A stretch of DNA of 64,000 nt from Polluticaenibacter yanchengensis (GCA_027854065.1 JAQGEF010000003.1:62001-126000), one strand, 5' to 3'. Shown: positions 53,603 through 63,303, counted from the first letter of the stretch. Notes: generated by a model from the sequence alone, not told the origin. Numbers and translations: made by a program.

Positions 53603-55249
53603 ATGGCAAAGAAAATTAAATGGTGCTTGATATTTACCTTATTAAGCAGCGTGACAAGTCTGGCACAAAATAAAGCCCTTTCACTTTATGACTCTGCTTA
53701 CCTGTACTTTCAACAAAAAGATTTTGCTAAAGCTTTGTATTATTATGATCGTCACTATTCATCGACGAAGTATACAGATAATTACGGAACTTACTATGCA
53801 GCCTTATCTGCTTGCCAGGTAGGTAAAAAAGATAAAGCTATAAGTTATCTAAAAAAATCCGCAGCGGTAGGCTTTGATCTTTCCGCTTATGATCACTTTT
53901 CCAGTAACCCGCTAACACATTGTTTGAGTAAAATACCTGAATGGAAAAAATTTATATCAACATTTAAAAGAAAAGCAGATTCAGCTAACTTGGAATTATC
54001 TAAAATTAATGCAGCATTGAATGATCAGAACAGCAGAATAAACACTACATTGTTGCAAGATGAAAAATACTGGCAAAAATTATCTAATGAACTGTCGCCA
54101 TTTGAACTTAGTCAACGTATAAAAACTTTCACTGATTTTCCTATTCCTAAAAAGAAAGGATTCTGGACGCTTTATTTCATTACTGTGGCAGACACTATAG
54201 AAGTTCCTTATCTACTATATATTCCTAAAAATTATAATAGTAGACATAAAACGCCACTATACACTTATTTACATGGTGCGGTAGTGAATAAGTTACAATT
54301 CCCAAAAGCAGCTGACGTTATTGACGGCCCGGAGGCCGAATTTATAAGGGGTGCATTAAATGACAACTATTTTATTTTATACCCGCTAGGGAAACGGGAT
54401 TTTGGCTGGATTTATCAACAAGTGGCATTTGAAACGATTCTTCAACAGATTAGTCATGTAAAATCACTTTACAATATCGATGATAACAAAGTTTATATAG
54501 GAGGGCACTCTAACGGAGGTAGTGGTGCTTTCTGGTTCGCCACCAAAAAACCTGATCCTTTTGCCGCATTTTTTGCTTTTAACTTTCTACCCGCCTCCTA
54601 TGGAAGTAATACTATTCTAAGAAACTTAAACAATGACCTGAAGTTTTTCGGTGTAAGTGGGAAGGAGGATAAAACATTCCCGCTATCTCTGGTCGAAAAC
54701 ATTTATACTATTACATTGCCAACAAGCTCATCATGGGAAAATTTCTTTTTGACAGGAGATCATTTGCTCCCCTTTACAAAAAAAGATTCGATGGCCTTTT
54801 TATTTGAAAAAATAGGAGTACAGCAAAGGTCACCATTATCCCCAAAAGTGGTATGGGAAACAGACGACATTAGAAACGGAAAAATACATTGGATCGAAAT
54901 AACCGAACTTGACACCCTTACACCGCGAGCGTATTGGCATACAGATATTATTCCATCAGTTGTAATAGAAAAAAAAGTAAATCTTCCATTTAATAAAAAT
55001 AAAACAGGGGCACTAAAAGCGATAGTTAAGGGAAATGATGTTTATGTAGAAGCGTCCTGTATTAAAGAGTTTAGGATATATTTGTATGAAGGAATGTTTG
55101 ATCTAAATAAAAATATACGTATTTATGTCAATGATCATTTGCATTTCGATATGCTTATTGCTGCCAACAATTCTATAATACTAAATGAATTCTTAAAAAG
55201 TAAAGACAGAACTCAAGTAGTATCTAATATTATTACGATTAAATTATAG
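53603..55249 (+). CDS. Secreted esterase-like alpha/beta hydrolase with TPR-like N-terminus
   Basis: 548 residues. A signal peptide (ends near VTSLAQ, residue 22) precedes a TPR-like helical part (ALYYYDRHYSSTKYT, GKKDKAISYLKKSAAVG). The alpha/beta hydrolase domain begins with PYLLYIPKNYNSRHKTPLYTYLHG (given as PYLLYIPKNY and TPLYTYLHG); the nucleophile elbow is GGHSNGGSGAF with Ser near 298. The oxyanion region is LHGAV, and a catalytic His lies in TGDHLLPF. A C-terminal beta domain of about 120 residues follows. Related proteins hydrolyse esters of carbohydrates. The substrate is not predicted. Confidence 0.75.
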   Translation: MAKKIKWCLIFTLLSSVTSLAQNKALSLYDSAYLYFQQKDFAKALYYYDRHYSSTKYTDNYGTYYAALSACQVGKKDKAISYLKKSAAVGFDLSAYDHFSSNPLTHCLSKIPEWKKFISTFKRKADSANLELSKINAALNDQNSRINTTLLQDEKYWQKLSNELSPFELSQRIKTFTDFPIPKKKGFWTLYFITVADTIEVPYLLYIPKNYNSRHKTPLYTYLHGAVVNKLQFPKAADVIDGPEAEFIRGALNDNYFILYPLGKRDFGWIYQQVAFETILQQISHVKSLYNIDDNKVYIGGHSNGGSGAFWFATKKPDPFAAFFAFNFLPASYGSNTILRNLNNDLKFFGVSGKEDKTFPLSLVENIYTITLPTSSSWENFFLTGDHLLPFTKKDSMAFLFEKIGVQQRSPLSPKVVWETDDIRNGKIHWIEITELDTLTPRAYWHTDIIPSVVIEKKVNLPFNKNKTGALKAIVKGNDVYVEASCIKEFRIYLYEGMFDLNKNIRIYVNDHLHFDMLIAANNSIILNEFLKSKDRTQVVSNIITIKL

Positions 55250-55292
55250 CTTTTTATAAATTAGTACTTATTAAATAAACAATAATTTCTCT

Positions 55293-55490
55293 TTATATTT
55301 TTCGACCCCTCAATTTAATCGGCTGTCGTGCGGCTTGTTGAGCCTCCATAACGTTTTCTTGCTTTTTAAAGTTAGCCAGCTGTTTATCTTCAATAAGCTT
55401 TGCTGCATTTAATCTTGAAGGGATATCATCAAGTGAATTAATCTCTAATTTTATATGTGTTCTTACACCTCCGCCAAAGCACTCATACAC
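55293..55490 (-). CDS. Small hypothetical protein
   Basis: 65 residues, basic at the C-terminus (PIKLRGRKI) with a coiled helix rich in Ala, Gln and Lys (KLIEDKQLANFKKQE). No family is recognised. It is short, has no clear start context and lies between the esterase gene and tRNA-Leu, so it may be a fragment of a longer lost gene or a random frame. Confidence 0.3.
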   Translation of the reverse strand: MYECFGGGVRTHIKLEINSLDDIPSRLNAAKLIEDKQLANFKKQENVMEAQQAARQPIKLRGRKI

Positions 55491-55719
55491 TGCAATAATG
55501 ATTTACAAGGTAATCAGATGAAAGCGAGTGCAGTAAGCACCATTACTAAATCGTTACCGATAGCACTTACGGTTCTTATAAACTACTCTTTATTAGCCAC
55601 TTTGGGCTATATTAATCTTTTTGTCTAAAAATATGAAAATAAATTTTGCAGGTTCAAAAAATATCCTACTTTTGCATCCCGCTTGAGAGTTCAGCACTGG
55701 TTCTCAAGGCCAATAGAAA

Positions 55720-55801
55720 CCGGGTGTGGTGAAATTGGTAGACACGCCAGACTTAGGATCTGGTGCTTCGCGGCATGGGGGTTCGAGTCCCTCCACCCGG
55801 A
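55720..55801 (+). tRNA. tRNA-Leu (anticodon UAG)
   Basis: 82 nt, class II. The acceptor pairs CCGGGTG / CACCCGG with discriminator A; the anticodon arm CCAGA-CTTAGGA-TCTGG gives anticodon TAG; a long variable arm and the GGTTCGAGTCC T arm follow. CCA is not encoded. It lies 71 bp upstream of queA. Confidence 0.95.
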
Positions 55802-55872
55802 CACTAAGGGTTGAAAATAGCAATGTTTTCGACCCTTTTTCATTTTTAGTTATCAACGTAAAAGGACCAGGT

Positions 55873-57096
55873 ATGCATCCAAAGGATTTAAAAATTGCAG
55901 ATTACACTTATCGTTTACCACAGGAGAAAATTGCGCAATATCCTTTAGAAAACAGAGATGCTTCCAAACTCTTAATTTACAAAGACAATACAATAGCTGA
56001 ATCTGTTTTTAGATCCATTCCCGACCAGATCCCCGAAAATAGTTTAATGGTTTTTAATAACAGCAAGGTGATTGAAGCCCGGTTGATATTTAAAAAACAA
56101 ACAGGTGGTAAAATAGAGATCTTTACTTTAGAACCTTCAGGTATCTACAAAGATATTACCGAAGCAATGCTTCAGAAGGAAAGCATTGTTTACAAATGCC
56201 TGGTAGGAGGCGCTTCCAAGTGGAAGCATGACGAAGTGCTGCAATTAATAACCCCGGATAATAAGGTTTGTTTGTTTGCAAAAAAACTGGAACAGTTGAA
56301 TGATGGCTATTTAATAGAGTTCAGCTGGTCCCAGCCAGCGTTAACTTTCGCGGAAATATTACATATAGCCGGTAACTTACCTATTCCGCCTTATTTACAA
56401 CGCAGTGCGGAGGATGGGGACACGACCAGGTATCAAACAGTGTATGCTGAAAAAGATGGCAGTGTGGCGGCTCCAACAGCAGGATTGCACTTTACTAAAG
56501 AGGTTTTAGCAGCATTGAATCTTAAGCAGGTTGCTACTGCTTATACTACTTTGCACGTAGGGGCTGGTACATTTATGCCGGTTAAAAGTGAGCAGATGCA
56601 AGATCATATCATGCATGCTGAATATATCGAAATCACAACTGCGTTGCTGGACCAATTGATTAATTACGATTTTATTACTGCTGTTGGTACTACCAGTACC
56701 CGTACGCTTGAGTCTGTTTACTGGATGGGGGTGAAGGCATTTTTAAACCCAGCTATTTCCTATAATGACTTAATGATCCTGCAGTGGGATCCTTATAATG
56801 CGGACTACAAAGAGGCAGCAGTGTCTAAAAAAGATGCTTTGGCATCTTTAAAAAGCTGGATGACAGAAAATGGTTTGCAACATTTAATTATAAAAACACA
56901 GATCATCATTGCACCCGGTTATGAGTTCAGGATCATTAATGCGCTGGTTACTAATTTTCACCAACCGCAAAGCACGCTGCTATTACTGGTCAGTGCTTTA
57001 ATTGGCGATAGCTGGAGAAACGTGTACGAATATGCTCTTAATAATAACTTCAGGTTCTTAAGCTACGGTGATAGTAGTATTTTGTTTAAATCTTAG
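55873..57096 (+). CDS. queA: tRNA preQ1(34) S-adenosylmethionine ribosyltransferase-isomerase
   Basis: 407 residues from the ATG at 55873. The frame is open further upstream, but that part is the translated tRNA-Leu gene, so it is not coding. QueA transfers the ribosyl group of S-adenosylmethionine to preQ1 in tRNA, the step before queuosine. Recognisable blocks are DYTYRLPQEKIAQYPL (about 9-24), LMVFNNSKVIEARL, GNLPIPPYLQR, VAAPTAGLHFT and LHVGAGTFMPV, the last two being the most conserved. It is longer than the 340-360 residues of many bacterial QueA proteins, with extra segments in the middle. Confidence 0.92.
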   Translation: MHPKDLKIADYTYRLPQEKIAQYPLENRDASKLLIYKDNTIAESVFRSIPDQIPENSLMVFNNSKVIEARLIFKKQTGGKIEIFTLEPSGIYKDITEAMLQKESIVYKCLVGGASKWKHDEVLQLITPDNKVCLFAKKLEQLNDGYLIEFSWSQPALTFAEILHIAGNLPIPPYLQRSAEDGDTTRYQTVYAEKDGSVAAPTAGLHFTKEVLAALNLKQVATAYTTLHVGAGTFMPVKSEQMQDHIMHAEYIEITTALLDQLINYDFITAVGTTSTRTLESVYWMGVKAFLNPAISYNDLMILQWDPYNADYKEAAVSKKDALASLKSWMTENGLQHLIIKTQIIIAPGYEFRIINALVTNFHQPQSTLLLLVSALIGDSWRNVYEYALNNNFRFLSYGDSSILFKS

Positions 57097-57140
57097 ATGA
57101 CTTATTGCAACCGGCGAAGCTTTTCAGCATTATTCTTCAT

Positions 57141-57950
57141 TTAGCTTTTCTTATCCCGCAATATTTTTATATAGCCGATTGTGGATAGCAGTAATACAAA
57201 AGCGAAAAAACTACATAAGATGACTGCCCAAAGGGGCATATCCGGTTTTTGCCCGGTAAAGTACTGGTAGAGGGCAAAAGACAGCATGCTAAACATGGCT
57301 ATCATGCCGAGAGGAACTAAAAACTGCAACAATAATTTACTCCCGAAATTCATCGTTTTTTTCATATTCCTGCCGGATGCGTATTGGATAGCGGCTACAA
57401 CAATATAGCCCAAAATCAACATCATTACAGACAGGCCACACATGAGAAAAAGTTTGGTTAAAGAAAATTCTTCAGCCATAGACTGACCTTTCCTGTACCC
57501 GATATTGATGGTGCTTCCAATTGCTCTGGGTTCTCCGGAAGACACGTCATTGTAAATTTCTATGGTATCATGATTATTATCGGTGAACTTCACCTTGGGG
57601 CGATACATTGTAACGGTCCTGTACCTGGTACGTCCATTACTCTGGTAGGATTCTTCCTGCTCATACACTTCATGGTCTATAACGGTAGCGGTGTATTTTG
57701 GTGAGGTAAAATAGTTATAAACCGACTTGCCTAAAAATACTATACCACCTACAGAAAGGGAGGTGACAGTAAAGAATATCAAAAAAAAGTAACCAAATGT
57801 AATACATCCTGTTCTTTCGTTTTTGCCCGACCGTTTCAGGACTTTCCAGGTAAGCCAGGCACTTAATAATATTGTTGCCGCCAGAATGGTTTTAATATTG
57901 ATAAAGGATGATAGTGATATGTTAAGAATTAAGGAATTGATGCTGCTCAT
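57141..57950 (-). CDS. DUF3592-type membrane protein
   Basis: 269 residues from the ATG at 57950; a TTG six bases upstream is also possible. It has about five membrane helices: two near the N-terminus, one at about 165-185, and two near the end. Between them a soluble domain carries YTATVIDHEVYEQEESYQ, TVTMYRPKVKFT and IGSTINIGYRKGQ, the pattern of DUF3592. These proteins are of unknown function, probably lipid- or redox-associated in the envelope. It is convergent with queA. Confidence 0.65.
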   Translation of the reverse strand: MSSINSLILNISLSSFINIKTILAATILLSAWLTWKVLKRSGKNERTGCITFGYFFLIFFTVTSLSVGGIVFLGKSVYNYFTSPKYTATVIDHEVYEQEESYQSNGRTRYRTVTMYRPKVKFTDNNHDTIEIYNDVSSGEPRAIGSTINIGYRKGQSMAEEFSLTKLFLMCGLSVMMLILGYIVVAAIQYASGRNMKKTMNFGSKLLLQFLVPLGMIAMFSMLSFALYQYFTGQKPDMPLWAVILCSFFAFVLLLSTIGYIKILRDKKS

Positions 57951-58038
57951 TATCAATATAATTGTGGTTTCAGGCAGCTAAATTACGGATTGTGCTTTGT
58001 ATATCAATCCTCCTGGCAATATTGGCTATATTTGAATC

Positions 58039-58593
58039 ATGAAAAAAGTGTACTTGTTTCTTATTGTTTGCTTTATGGTAAATACAGCAAATGCTAGCAC
58101 GCCGTTAGACAGTTTTTTGCTGAAATTAAAGCAATATTGCGGCAAAAGTTTTGAAGGTACCATTACGGCTGGTGGCAGGGATGGAGATGGATTTACAGGG
58201 AAAAAACTATTGATGCAGGTGAAATCCTGTGGCGATACCATTAAAATACCATTTTTTGTTGGAGATGACCAATCGAGGGTATGGGTGTTGACCACACAAA
58301 ACGGGTCTTTGAAACTGAAGCATGCGCACACCCACAAGGATGGTCGTCCTGATAGGATAACAGCATATGGAGGTGTCTCTCCCAATATCGGGTTTAGTGA
58401 TCTGCAGTTTTTTCCGGCAGATGAAGAAACCTGTACGTTGATCCCTTATGCATGTGGTAATGTCTGGTGGATGACTGTTTCTGATACCAGTTTTACATAT
58501 AATTTACGGCGTATTGGTTCGGACAGATTGTTTACGGTAACCTTTGATTTAACCATGCCAACTAATGAAGTGCTACAGCCCTGGGGATGGTAA
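58039..58593 (+). CDS. Secreted hypothetical protein
   Basis: 184 residues with a signal peptide ending near TANAS (residue 20). The mature protein begins with a helix (PLDSFLLKLKQYCGK), followed by strands with GKKLLMQVKSCGDTIKIPF and a SRVWVLTTQNGSLKLKH. Four Cys residues could form disulfides. No named family is recognised, though the form recalls small conserved secreted proteins of Bacteroidota. Its 3' end overlaps the convergent HAD gene by 21 bp. Confidence 0.6.
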   Translation: MKKVYLFLIVCFMVNTANASTPLDSFLLKLKQYCGKSFEGTITAGGRDGDGFTGKKLLMQVKSCGDTIKIPFFVGDDQSRVWVLTTQNGSLKLKHAHTHKDGRPDRITAYGGVSPNIGFSDLQFFPADEETCTLIPYACGNVWWMTVSDTSFTYNLRRIGSDRLFTVTFDLTMPTNEVLQPWGW

Positions 58594-59139
58594 ACTATTT
58601 GTCATCAATTCTTTGAGATCATTAATATCATTCCATACAAAATCCGCTAATGTTTCCGGGACATCCAGGTCAGGCAGCGTGGTTTTTAAAAACGCGGTCT
58701 TCATGCCTGCATTTTTTCCAAATATCATATCGCTTAAGTTATTGCCTATCATCAGCGATTTTTCAAACTCTATTTCAGGGAAATCTGTTTTAGCCTGTAA
58801 GGCCATTCCTATATTGGGTTTCCTGTTTGGACTCTCATCTTCTAAATCCGGACAGAAGTAAACGGCATCAATCTTTCCTCCTGCATCTTCAATTGCTTTG
58901 ATCATGTTCTGGTGAATGATTGCCAGGTTCCCGGGCTTCGTGATACCTTTTCCAACGCCTTTCTGATTGGTCACTATAATAATTCTTTTGAAAAATTTGC
59001 CCGCTTCAGCAATTGTATGAATTGCCCCGTCGTAGAATACAAATTCGTCCCAGGTATGAATATAATCCTTATACTTTTCAATATTAATAACACCATCCCT
59101 ATCTAGAAATAAGTATTCTGACTGATTATTGTTATTCAT
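58573..59139 (-). CDS. HAD-IIIA phosphatase (GmhB/HisB-N-like)
   Basis: 188 residues. The nucleophile motif is FLDRDGVIN with Asp13 and Asp15; VTNQKGVGKG is motif II with its Thr-Asn-Gln pattern. The family includes D,D-heptose-1,7-bisphosphate phosphatase and histidinol-phosphatase. The zinc-binding Cys loop of GmhB is reduced to a single Cys (YFCPDLEDESPNRKP), and the last motif reads GNNLSD instead of the usual Gly-Asp-x-x-x-Asp, so activity may be altered. The start at 59139 gives a normal N-terminus. Overlap with the convergent gene is 21 bp. Confidence 0.78.
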   Translation of the reverse strand: MNNNNQSEYLFLDRDGVINIEKYKDYIHTWDEFVFYDGAIHTIAEAGKFFKRIIIVTNQKGVGKGITKPGNLAIIHQNMIKAIEDAGGKIDAVYFCPDLEDESPNRKPNIGMALQAKTDFPEIEFEKSLMIGNNLSDMIFGKNAGMKTAFLKTTLPDLDVPETLADFVWNDINDLKELMTNSLPSPGL

Positions 59140-59258
59140 TTATTTACGCGTTTATTTTTTATGTTCAGCACTTATTAGCATACAAAAATGCGATTTAGCA
59201 TTGAATATTCAGAAGAAAATCCAGTTTAATATTGTATCACGCTTGCAATGATCAAAGA

Positions 59259-60188
59259 TTATTTAAGCCATTTTGTAATGGTTTCGATGAACTGTTCCTG
59301 TTGGTCAACGAATAAATAATGTGAGCAATTATCAATAATTTTAAAGTTTGGCTTCTTTACAATTGTTTTCATATCGTTCAATTGTTTGTGGGAGAAAATA
59401 TTATCCTGCTGTCCATATATGGCAAAGAGTTTTACATCCATTTTTTTTATTGCCTTCAAAACAGGTTTTGTATCGATATTGTTTTTCGGTTCATTTTTAT
59501 AAAATATCAGAGGTGCCTTTTGATTCCTGATGTTTTGCTTATAAAAATCGCTTTTCTCGTAAATTTCGTGCAATTTATTAGCGTCATTTGTCGGGAAAGG
59601 CATTTTGAAAAAGTTATTTTGGCCGGCCAATTCAAAACATTGTTTCCTGTATGCCGCAGAATGTGGGTCCAGTAATGCTATTTTCTCCACTTTTGACAAC
59701 ATTGAACTGTCATTTTTTACTTTATAAATTTGTCGGGTTGTTTTAATAATATGGTCATATGTTTCCTGTTGAGAAAACAGGGCGCCGGCGAGTATTAATG
59801 CATTTACTTTTCCAGGATATTTTTCGGTAAAAAGTGTGGCAACCAGGCCGCCAAAGCTGTGTGCAATGAGACTTGTTTTCTCAATTTTATAGTGGTTCAA
59901 AATGCCGGCTAAGTCTCTTATCGCTTCATCATAAGTGAAGGTTGCAGTGGAATCTGCTGAGCGACCTTCGCCACGCCTGTCATATACAATGACGAAAAAT
60001 CCTTTCGTGGCTAATTTTTCCGCAGTGGTTGCTTCAAATAATGTTGCGTTACCGCTGGGTCCTCCATGAATGAAAATGACAGGAGGGTTTGAACTTTTTC
60101 CGTAGGATTTTGAGTATAATGTATTGTTTTGAGCGGTGGTTAGTAATGTAAAAAGGAAACTAATAAAAAGTAAAATAATCCTTGTCAT
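59259..60188 (-). CDS. Secreted alpha/beta hydrolase
   Basis: 309 residues with a signal peptide ending near TTAQ (residue 20). The oxyanion segment HGGPSG is at 41-46, YDRRGEGRS at 69-77 and the nucleophile elbow AHSFGG with Ser111; an acidic residue lies in IYGQQDNIFS and the His in DNCSHYLF. The HGGP motif is shared with proline iminopeptidase-like enzymes, so peptidase or esterase activity is possible. It is a single gene, the neighbour at 58573-59139 being 119 bp away in the same direction. Confidence 0.82.
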   Translation of the reverse strand: MTRIILLFISFLFTLLTTAQNNTLYSKSYGKSSNPPVIFIHGGPSGNATLFEATTAEKLATKGFFVIVYDRRGEGRSADSTATFTYDEAIRDLAGILNHYKIEKTSLIAHSFGGLVATLFTEKYPGKVNALILAGALFSQQETYDHIIKTTRQIYKVKNDSSMLSKVEKIALLDPHSAAYRKQCFELAGQNNFFKMPFPTNDANKLHEIYEKSDFYKQNIRNQKAPLIFYKNEPKNNIDTKPVLKAIKKMDVKLFAIYGQQDNIFSHKQLNDMKTIVKKPNFKIIDNCSHYLFVDQQEQFIETITKWLK

Positions 60189-60425
60189 GTCTTGTTAAAG
60201 GTTCAGTGTTATACTGAATGAAAATTGAAAAGTATGGTTGAAATGCAAGATAGATGATCTGTGATGATTTATTTACTGATTGCTCTTATTTATGTTGAAA
60301 TTCTCATGCATTAAAAGTTATTTAAAAAAGTAGCTGATATGTATGTGAATTAATAATATGTATTGCCGGAATTTGAATTCTTTTAAATTATATTTAATTT
60401 TGATAAAATTTATCCTGAATACGGT

Positions 60426-60887
60426 ATGCGCTTTCCAGAGTTAATCAACAGACCAGATATATCTTCGAACAACAAATTAGAGAGATCTTACTTACATTTT
60501 AAAAGTTTAATAGACGAATTAGAAACTAAAAGCTTAACTGAGAACTCCCGGAAAGTCATCGCAGATGAAATTTCATTATTAAATGATACAGCTGATAATA
60601 AGTTGTTGAGCCAGATCAGGAAAAGCACATTAAGGATCACCAGGATCGTGGAAAAGGAAAGTAAACTGGTGCCAAAGGGTTACTATAGAATGTTATGGAC
60701 CGGTTTGGGGATGTCTGCTTTTGGCATACCAATCGGTGTGGCATTTGGCGCCGCATTGAAAAATATGGGATTGATCGGTATTGGTTTACCAATCGGGTTG
60801 GGTATAGGTGTGGCTTATGGTACTACTATCGATAAAAAAGCCGCCAAAGAAGGCCGGCAGTTAAATTGGGAAATGGGAAAATCTTAG
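60426..60887 (+). CDS. Hypothetical protein with Gly-zipper membrane hairpin
   Basis: 153 residues. The N-terminal 85 residues are soluble and helical; then two Gly-rich helices (about 90-112 and 115-135) with GIPIGVAFGAALKNMG and GIGLPIGLGIGVAYG form a probable hairpin in the membrane. A charged tail follows. No family is recognised. A hairpin terminator follows 17 bp after the stop, so this is a monocistronic gene. Confidence 0.65.
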   Translation: MRFPELINRPDISSNNKLERSYLHFKSLIDELETKSLTENSRKVIADEISLLNDTADNKLLSQIRKSTLRITRIVEKESKLVPKGYYRMLWTGLGMSAFGIPIGVAFGAALKNMGLIGIGLPIGLGIGVAYGTTIDKKAAKEGRQLNWEMGKS

Positions 60888-60903
60888 ATTTTAAATATTT
60901 ATT

Positions 60904-60931
60904 AAAACGACTTCATCCGGAGTCGTTTTTT
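60904..60931 (+). terminator. Intrinsic terminator after the Gly-zipper gene
   Basis: AAAACGACT and AGTCGTTTT pair around an eight-base loop and are followed by further T residues. Confidence 0.85.
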
Positions 60932-61047
60932 GTTTGGACATTCTTTCTTTGGCATGTATTCTGATGAGTTACGCCCGTTTTTGACAGGCACATTTCTGAA
61001 TTAGTATTTATTTTCTAAATTGCATGTAATAAAGAATAATATTGGTT

Positions 61048-62715
61048 ATGATAAGAAAAATTTCTATTGCCTGCTTAGCAGGAACGGCTATATTAATGGC
61101 TGCATGCGGCGGTTCGGAGAACAGCGATGATAAAGTTGTAGTAACAGCAACTAAAGACAGCCTGGTACAGTATGCTACTGAAAGGTTGGCCGGTTATGCT
61201 AAAGTAAAGCTGACCACAGATTTATCGCAACTGAGCGAAAAGGAAAAGCAGATGTTGCCATTATTGATAGAAGCTTCGCAGATAATGGATGAGTTATATT
61301 GGCAGCAGAATTTTTATGCCAATAAGGATAGTTTTATCAGCAGTATAAAAGATCCGAATGTAAAGGCATTTGCAGAGATCAACTATGGTCCGTGGGATAA
61401 ACTGAATAACGAAAAGCCTTTTGTGAGTGGCTGGAGTGAAAAATATGCTGGTGCGGGATTTTATCCAACTGGTTTAACGAAGGAGGAATTGGAAAAGTCT
61501 GATGTGAAAGATAAGTTTGGGCAATACTCGCTTATCCGCCGCGATAGTACCGGTAAACTATATTCGGTTCCTTACCATGTGGCCTATCGACCACAACTGG
61601 AGAAAGCTGCGGGCTTATTGACGCAGGCTGCTGCTTTGGCTGAAGATGCCGGGCTGAAAAAATACCTGACACTGCGTGCGAAAGCGTTGCTTGACGATAA
61701 TTATACGGCTAGTGATATTGCCTGGCTGGACATGAAATCAAATGGTATTGATATTATTATTGGCCCGATAGAAAATTACGAGGATGGTTTGTATGAAAGC
61801 AGGAACGCGTATGAAGCTTATGTATTGGTGAAAGATAAGGTTTGGAGTGAGCGTTTGTCAAAATATGTAAAAATGCTGCCTGAACTGCAAAAGGGATTGC
61901 CTGTGGAAGATAAATATAAGGCAGAGGCTCCCGGCACTGACTCTGAATTGAATGCTTATGATGTTGTGTATTATGCGGGTCATTGCAATAGTGGCAGTAA
62001 GACGATTGCGGTGAATTTGCCTAATGATGAAACGATCCAGAAAAACAAGGGTACCCGTCGCAGCCAGTTGAAGAACGCGATGAAAGCTAAATACGACCAG
62101 ATACTGGCGCCAATTGCGGAAACTTTGATTGATGAGTCGCAGATTGGCCTGGTAAACTTTGATGCTTTTTTTGCCAATGTGATGTTCCATGAAGTTGCTC
62201 ATGGTTTGGGTATTAAAACAACCATTGATGGTAAGGGAACTGTAAGAGCAGCGTTGCAGGAGCAGGGTAGCTGGCTGGAAGAAGCTAAAGCGGATATACT
62301 TGGTTTGTATATGGTGACGAAACTGGTAGAAAAAGGAGAACTTACGGGTAAAAAAGAGGCGTTTTATACCACTTTTATGGCGGGTATATTGCGTAGTGTG
62401 CGTTTTGGTGCGAGTAAAGCGCATGGCAAAGCCAATATGCTGGCATTTAACTATTTTGAAGAGAAAGGTGCTTTTGAAAAGAATGCATCCGGAAAGTATA
62501 AAGTGAATTTTTCGAAATTTGAGGAAGCTATGAATGGCCTGAGTAATTTGATCATTACGCTACAGGGTAATGGTAGTAAAGTGGCTGTTGAAAATCTTCA
62601 AAAAGAAAAGGCTGTGATAAAACCATCTTTGCAAAAAGATTTAGATGGACTGGCTTCGAAAGGTATCCCGGTAGATGTTGTTTTTGAACAAGGGGTGAAG
62701 GTGCTGGGATTGTAA
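61048..62715 (+). CDS. M49-like metallopeptidase lipoprotein (dipeptidyl peptidase III type)
   Basis: 555 residues from the ATG at 61048; a TTG six bases upstream is less likely. The lipoprotein signal ends in ILMAACGG (modified Cys near 20). The zinc site is FHEVAHGLG with His381, Glu382 and His385, followed by the third ligand region WLEEAKADILGLY with Glu411 and Glu412. Classic DPP III uses HEXXGH; here the shorter HEXXH is seen, as in Bacteroidota members. The enzyme would remove dipeptides from the N-termini of oligopeptides at the cell surface or in the periplasm. A bidirectional terminator follows. Confidence 0.8.
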   Translation: MIRKISIACLAGTAILMAACGGSENSDDKVVVTATKDSLVQYATERLAGYAKVKLTTDLSQLSEKEKQMLPLLIEASQIMDELYWQQNFYANKDSFISSIKDPNVKAFAEINYGPWDKLNNEKPFVSGWSEKYAGAGFYPTGLTKEELEKSDVKDKFGQYSLIRRDSTGKLYSVPYHVAYRPQLEKAAGLLTQAAALAEDAGLKKYLTLRAKALLDDNYTASDIAWLDMKSNGIDIIIGPIENYEDGLYESRNAYEAYVLVKDKVWSERLSKYVKMLPELQKGLPVEDKYKAEAPGTDSELNAYDVVYYAGHCNSGSKTIAVNLPNDETIQKNKGTRRSQLKNAMKAKYDQILAPIAETLIDESQIGLVNFDAFFANVMFHEVAHGLGIKTTIDGKGTVRAALQEQGSWLEEAKADILGLYMVTKLVEKGELTGKKEAFYTTFMAGILRSVRFGASKAHGKANMLAFNYFEEKGAFEKNASGKYKVNFSKFEEAMNGLSNLIITLQGNGSKVAVENLQKEKAVIKPSLQKDLDGLASKGIPVDVVFEQGVKVLGL

Positions 62716-62732
62716 GATATTCATTATATCAT

Positions 62733-62773
62733 AAAAAAATGTGAGCCCATTAATTTGAGCTCACATTTTTTTA
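62733..62773. terminator. Bidirectional terminator between M49 gene and next gene
   Basis: AAAAATGTGAGC and GCTCACATTTTT form a perfect stem with A and T runs on both sides, so it can serve both the plus-strand peptidase gene and the minus-strand gene at 62787. Confidence 0.9.
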
Positions 62774-62786
62774 TGGTAGTTTGAAA

Positions 62787-63275
62787 CTAGTTAGTGTAAA
62801 TTTTATAGGTAATGACTGATTTCCTAATATCGTATTTTACTGAAATGGATGGATTGTCTTCGATCTTTAAATCCTGAATATTTTCTACTTTGATATCATC
62901 AATTAACACGTTTTCACTGGCTATTACTTTTGGTAGCTTTGTTATTAATAGCCTTTTGTTTTTTATAAACTCTGGTAATGTGATGATCTCATAATTCTTT
63001 TTGCGTGTAACAAAGGTTATGGGTGTATTGGAATTGTACCTGTTCAGTTCGGCAGGAGAATAAGTATTCACACTGTCTATGTTATCAGCTTTAAAAATCG
63101 TATTGGAAATATCAATATATCTTTCACCAATTTTTGAAATGGAATTTTTATTCAGGGTTTCATTTTTCTTAAGTTCTTTATATTTTTCAGCAGGTAATTT
63201 ATCCTGGGCTATTACCAGGAATGATTGAAAAATAAGAGATAAAACTACTACTGCCGACTTAAGATTCAATTTCAT
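62787..63275 (-). CDS. Secreted hypothetical protein
   Basis: 162 residues from the ATG at 63275, where a signal peptide (AVVVLSLIFQSFLVIAQ) begins. The frame continues upstream, but that part lies in repeats and is discarded. The mature part is basic and helical-strand mixed (RYIDISNTIFKADNI, KRLLITKLPKV). No family is recognised. It opposes the peptidase gene across a shared terminator. Confidence 0.6.
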   Translation of the reverse strand: MKLNLKSAVVVLSLIFQSFLVIAQDKLPAEKYKELKKNETLNKNSISKIGERYIDISNTIFKADNIDSVNTYSPAELNRYNSNTPITFVTRKKNYEIITLPEFIKNKRLLITKLPKVIASENVLIDDIKVENIQDLKIEDNPSISVKYDIRKSVITYKIYTN

Positions 63276-63303
63276 AAAAACAATTTTAGGATATAAAGAT
63301 AGA

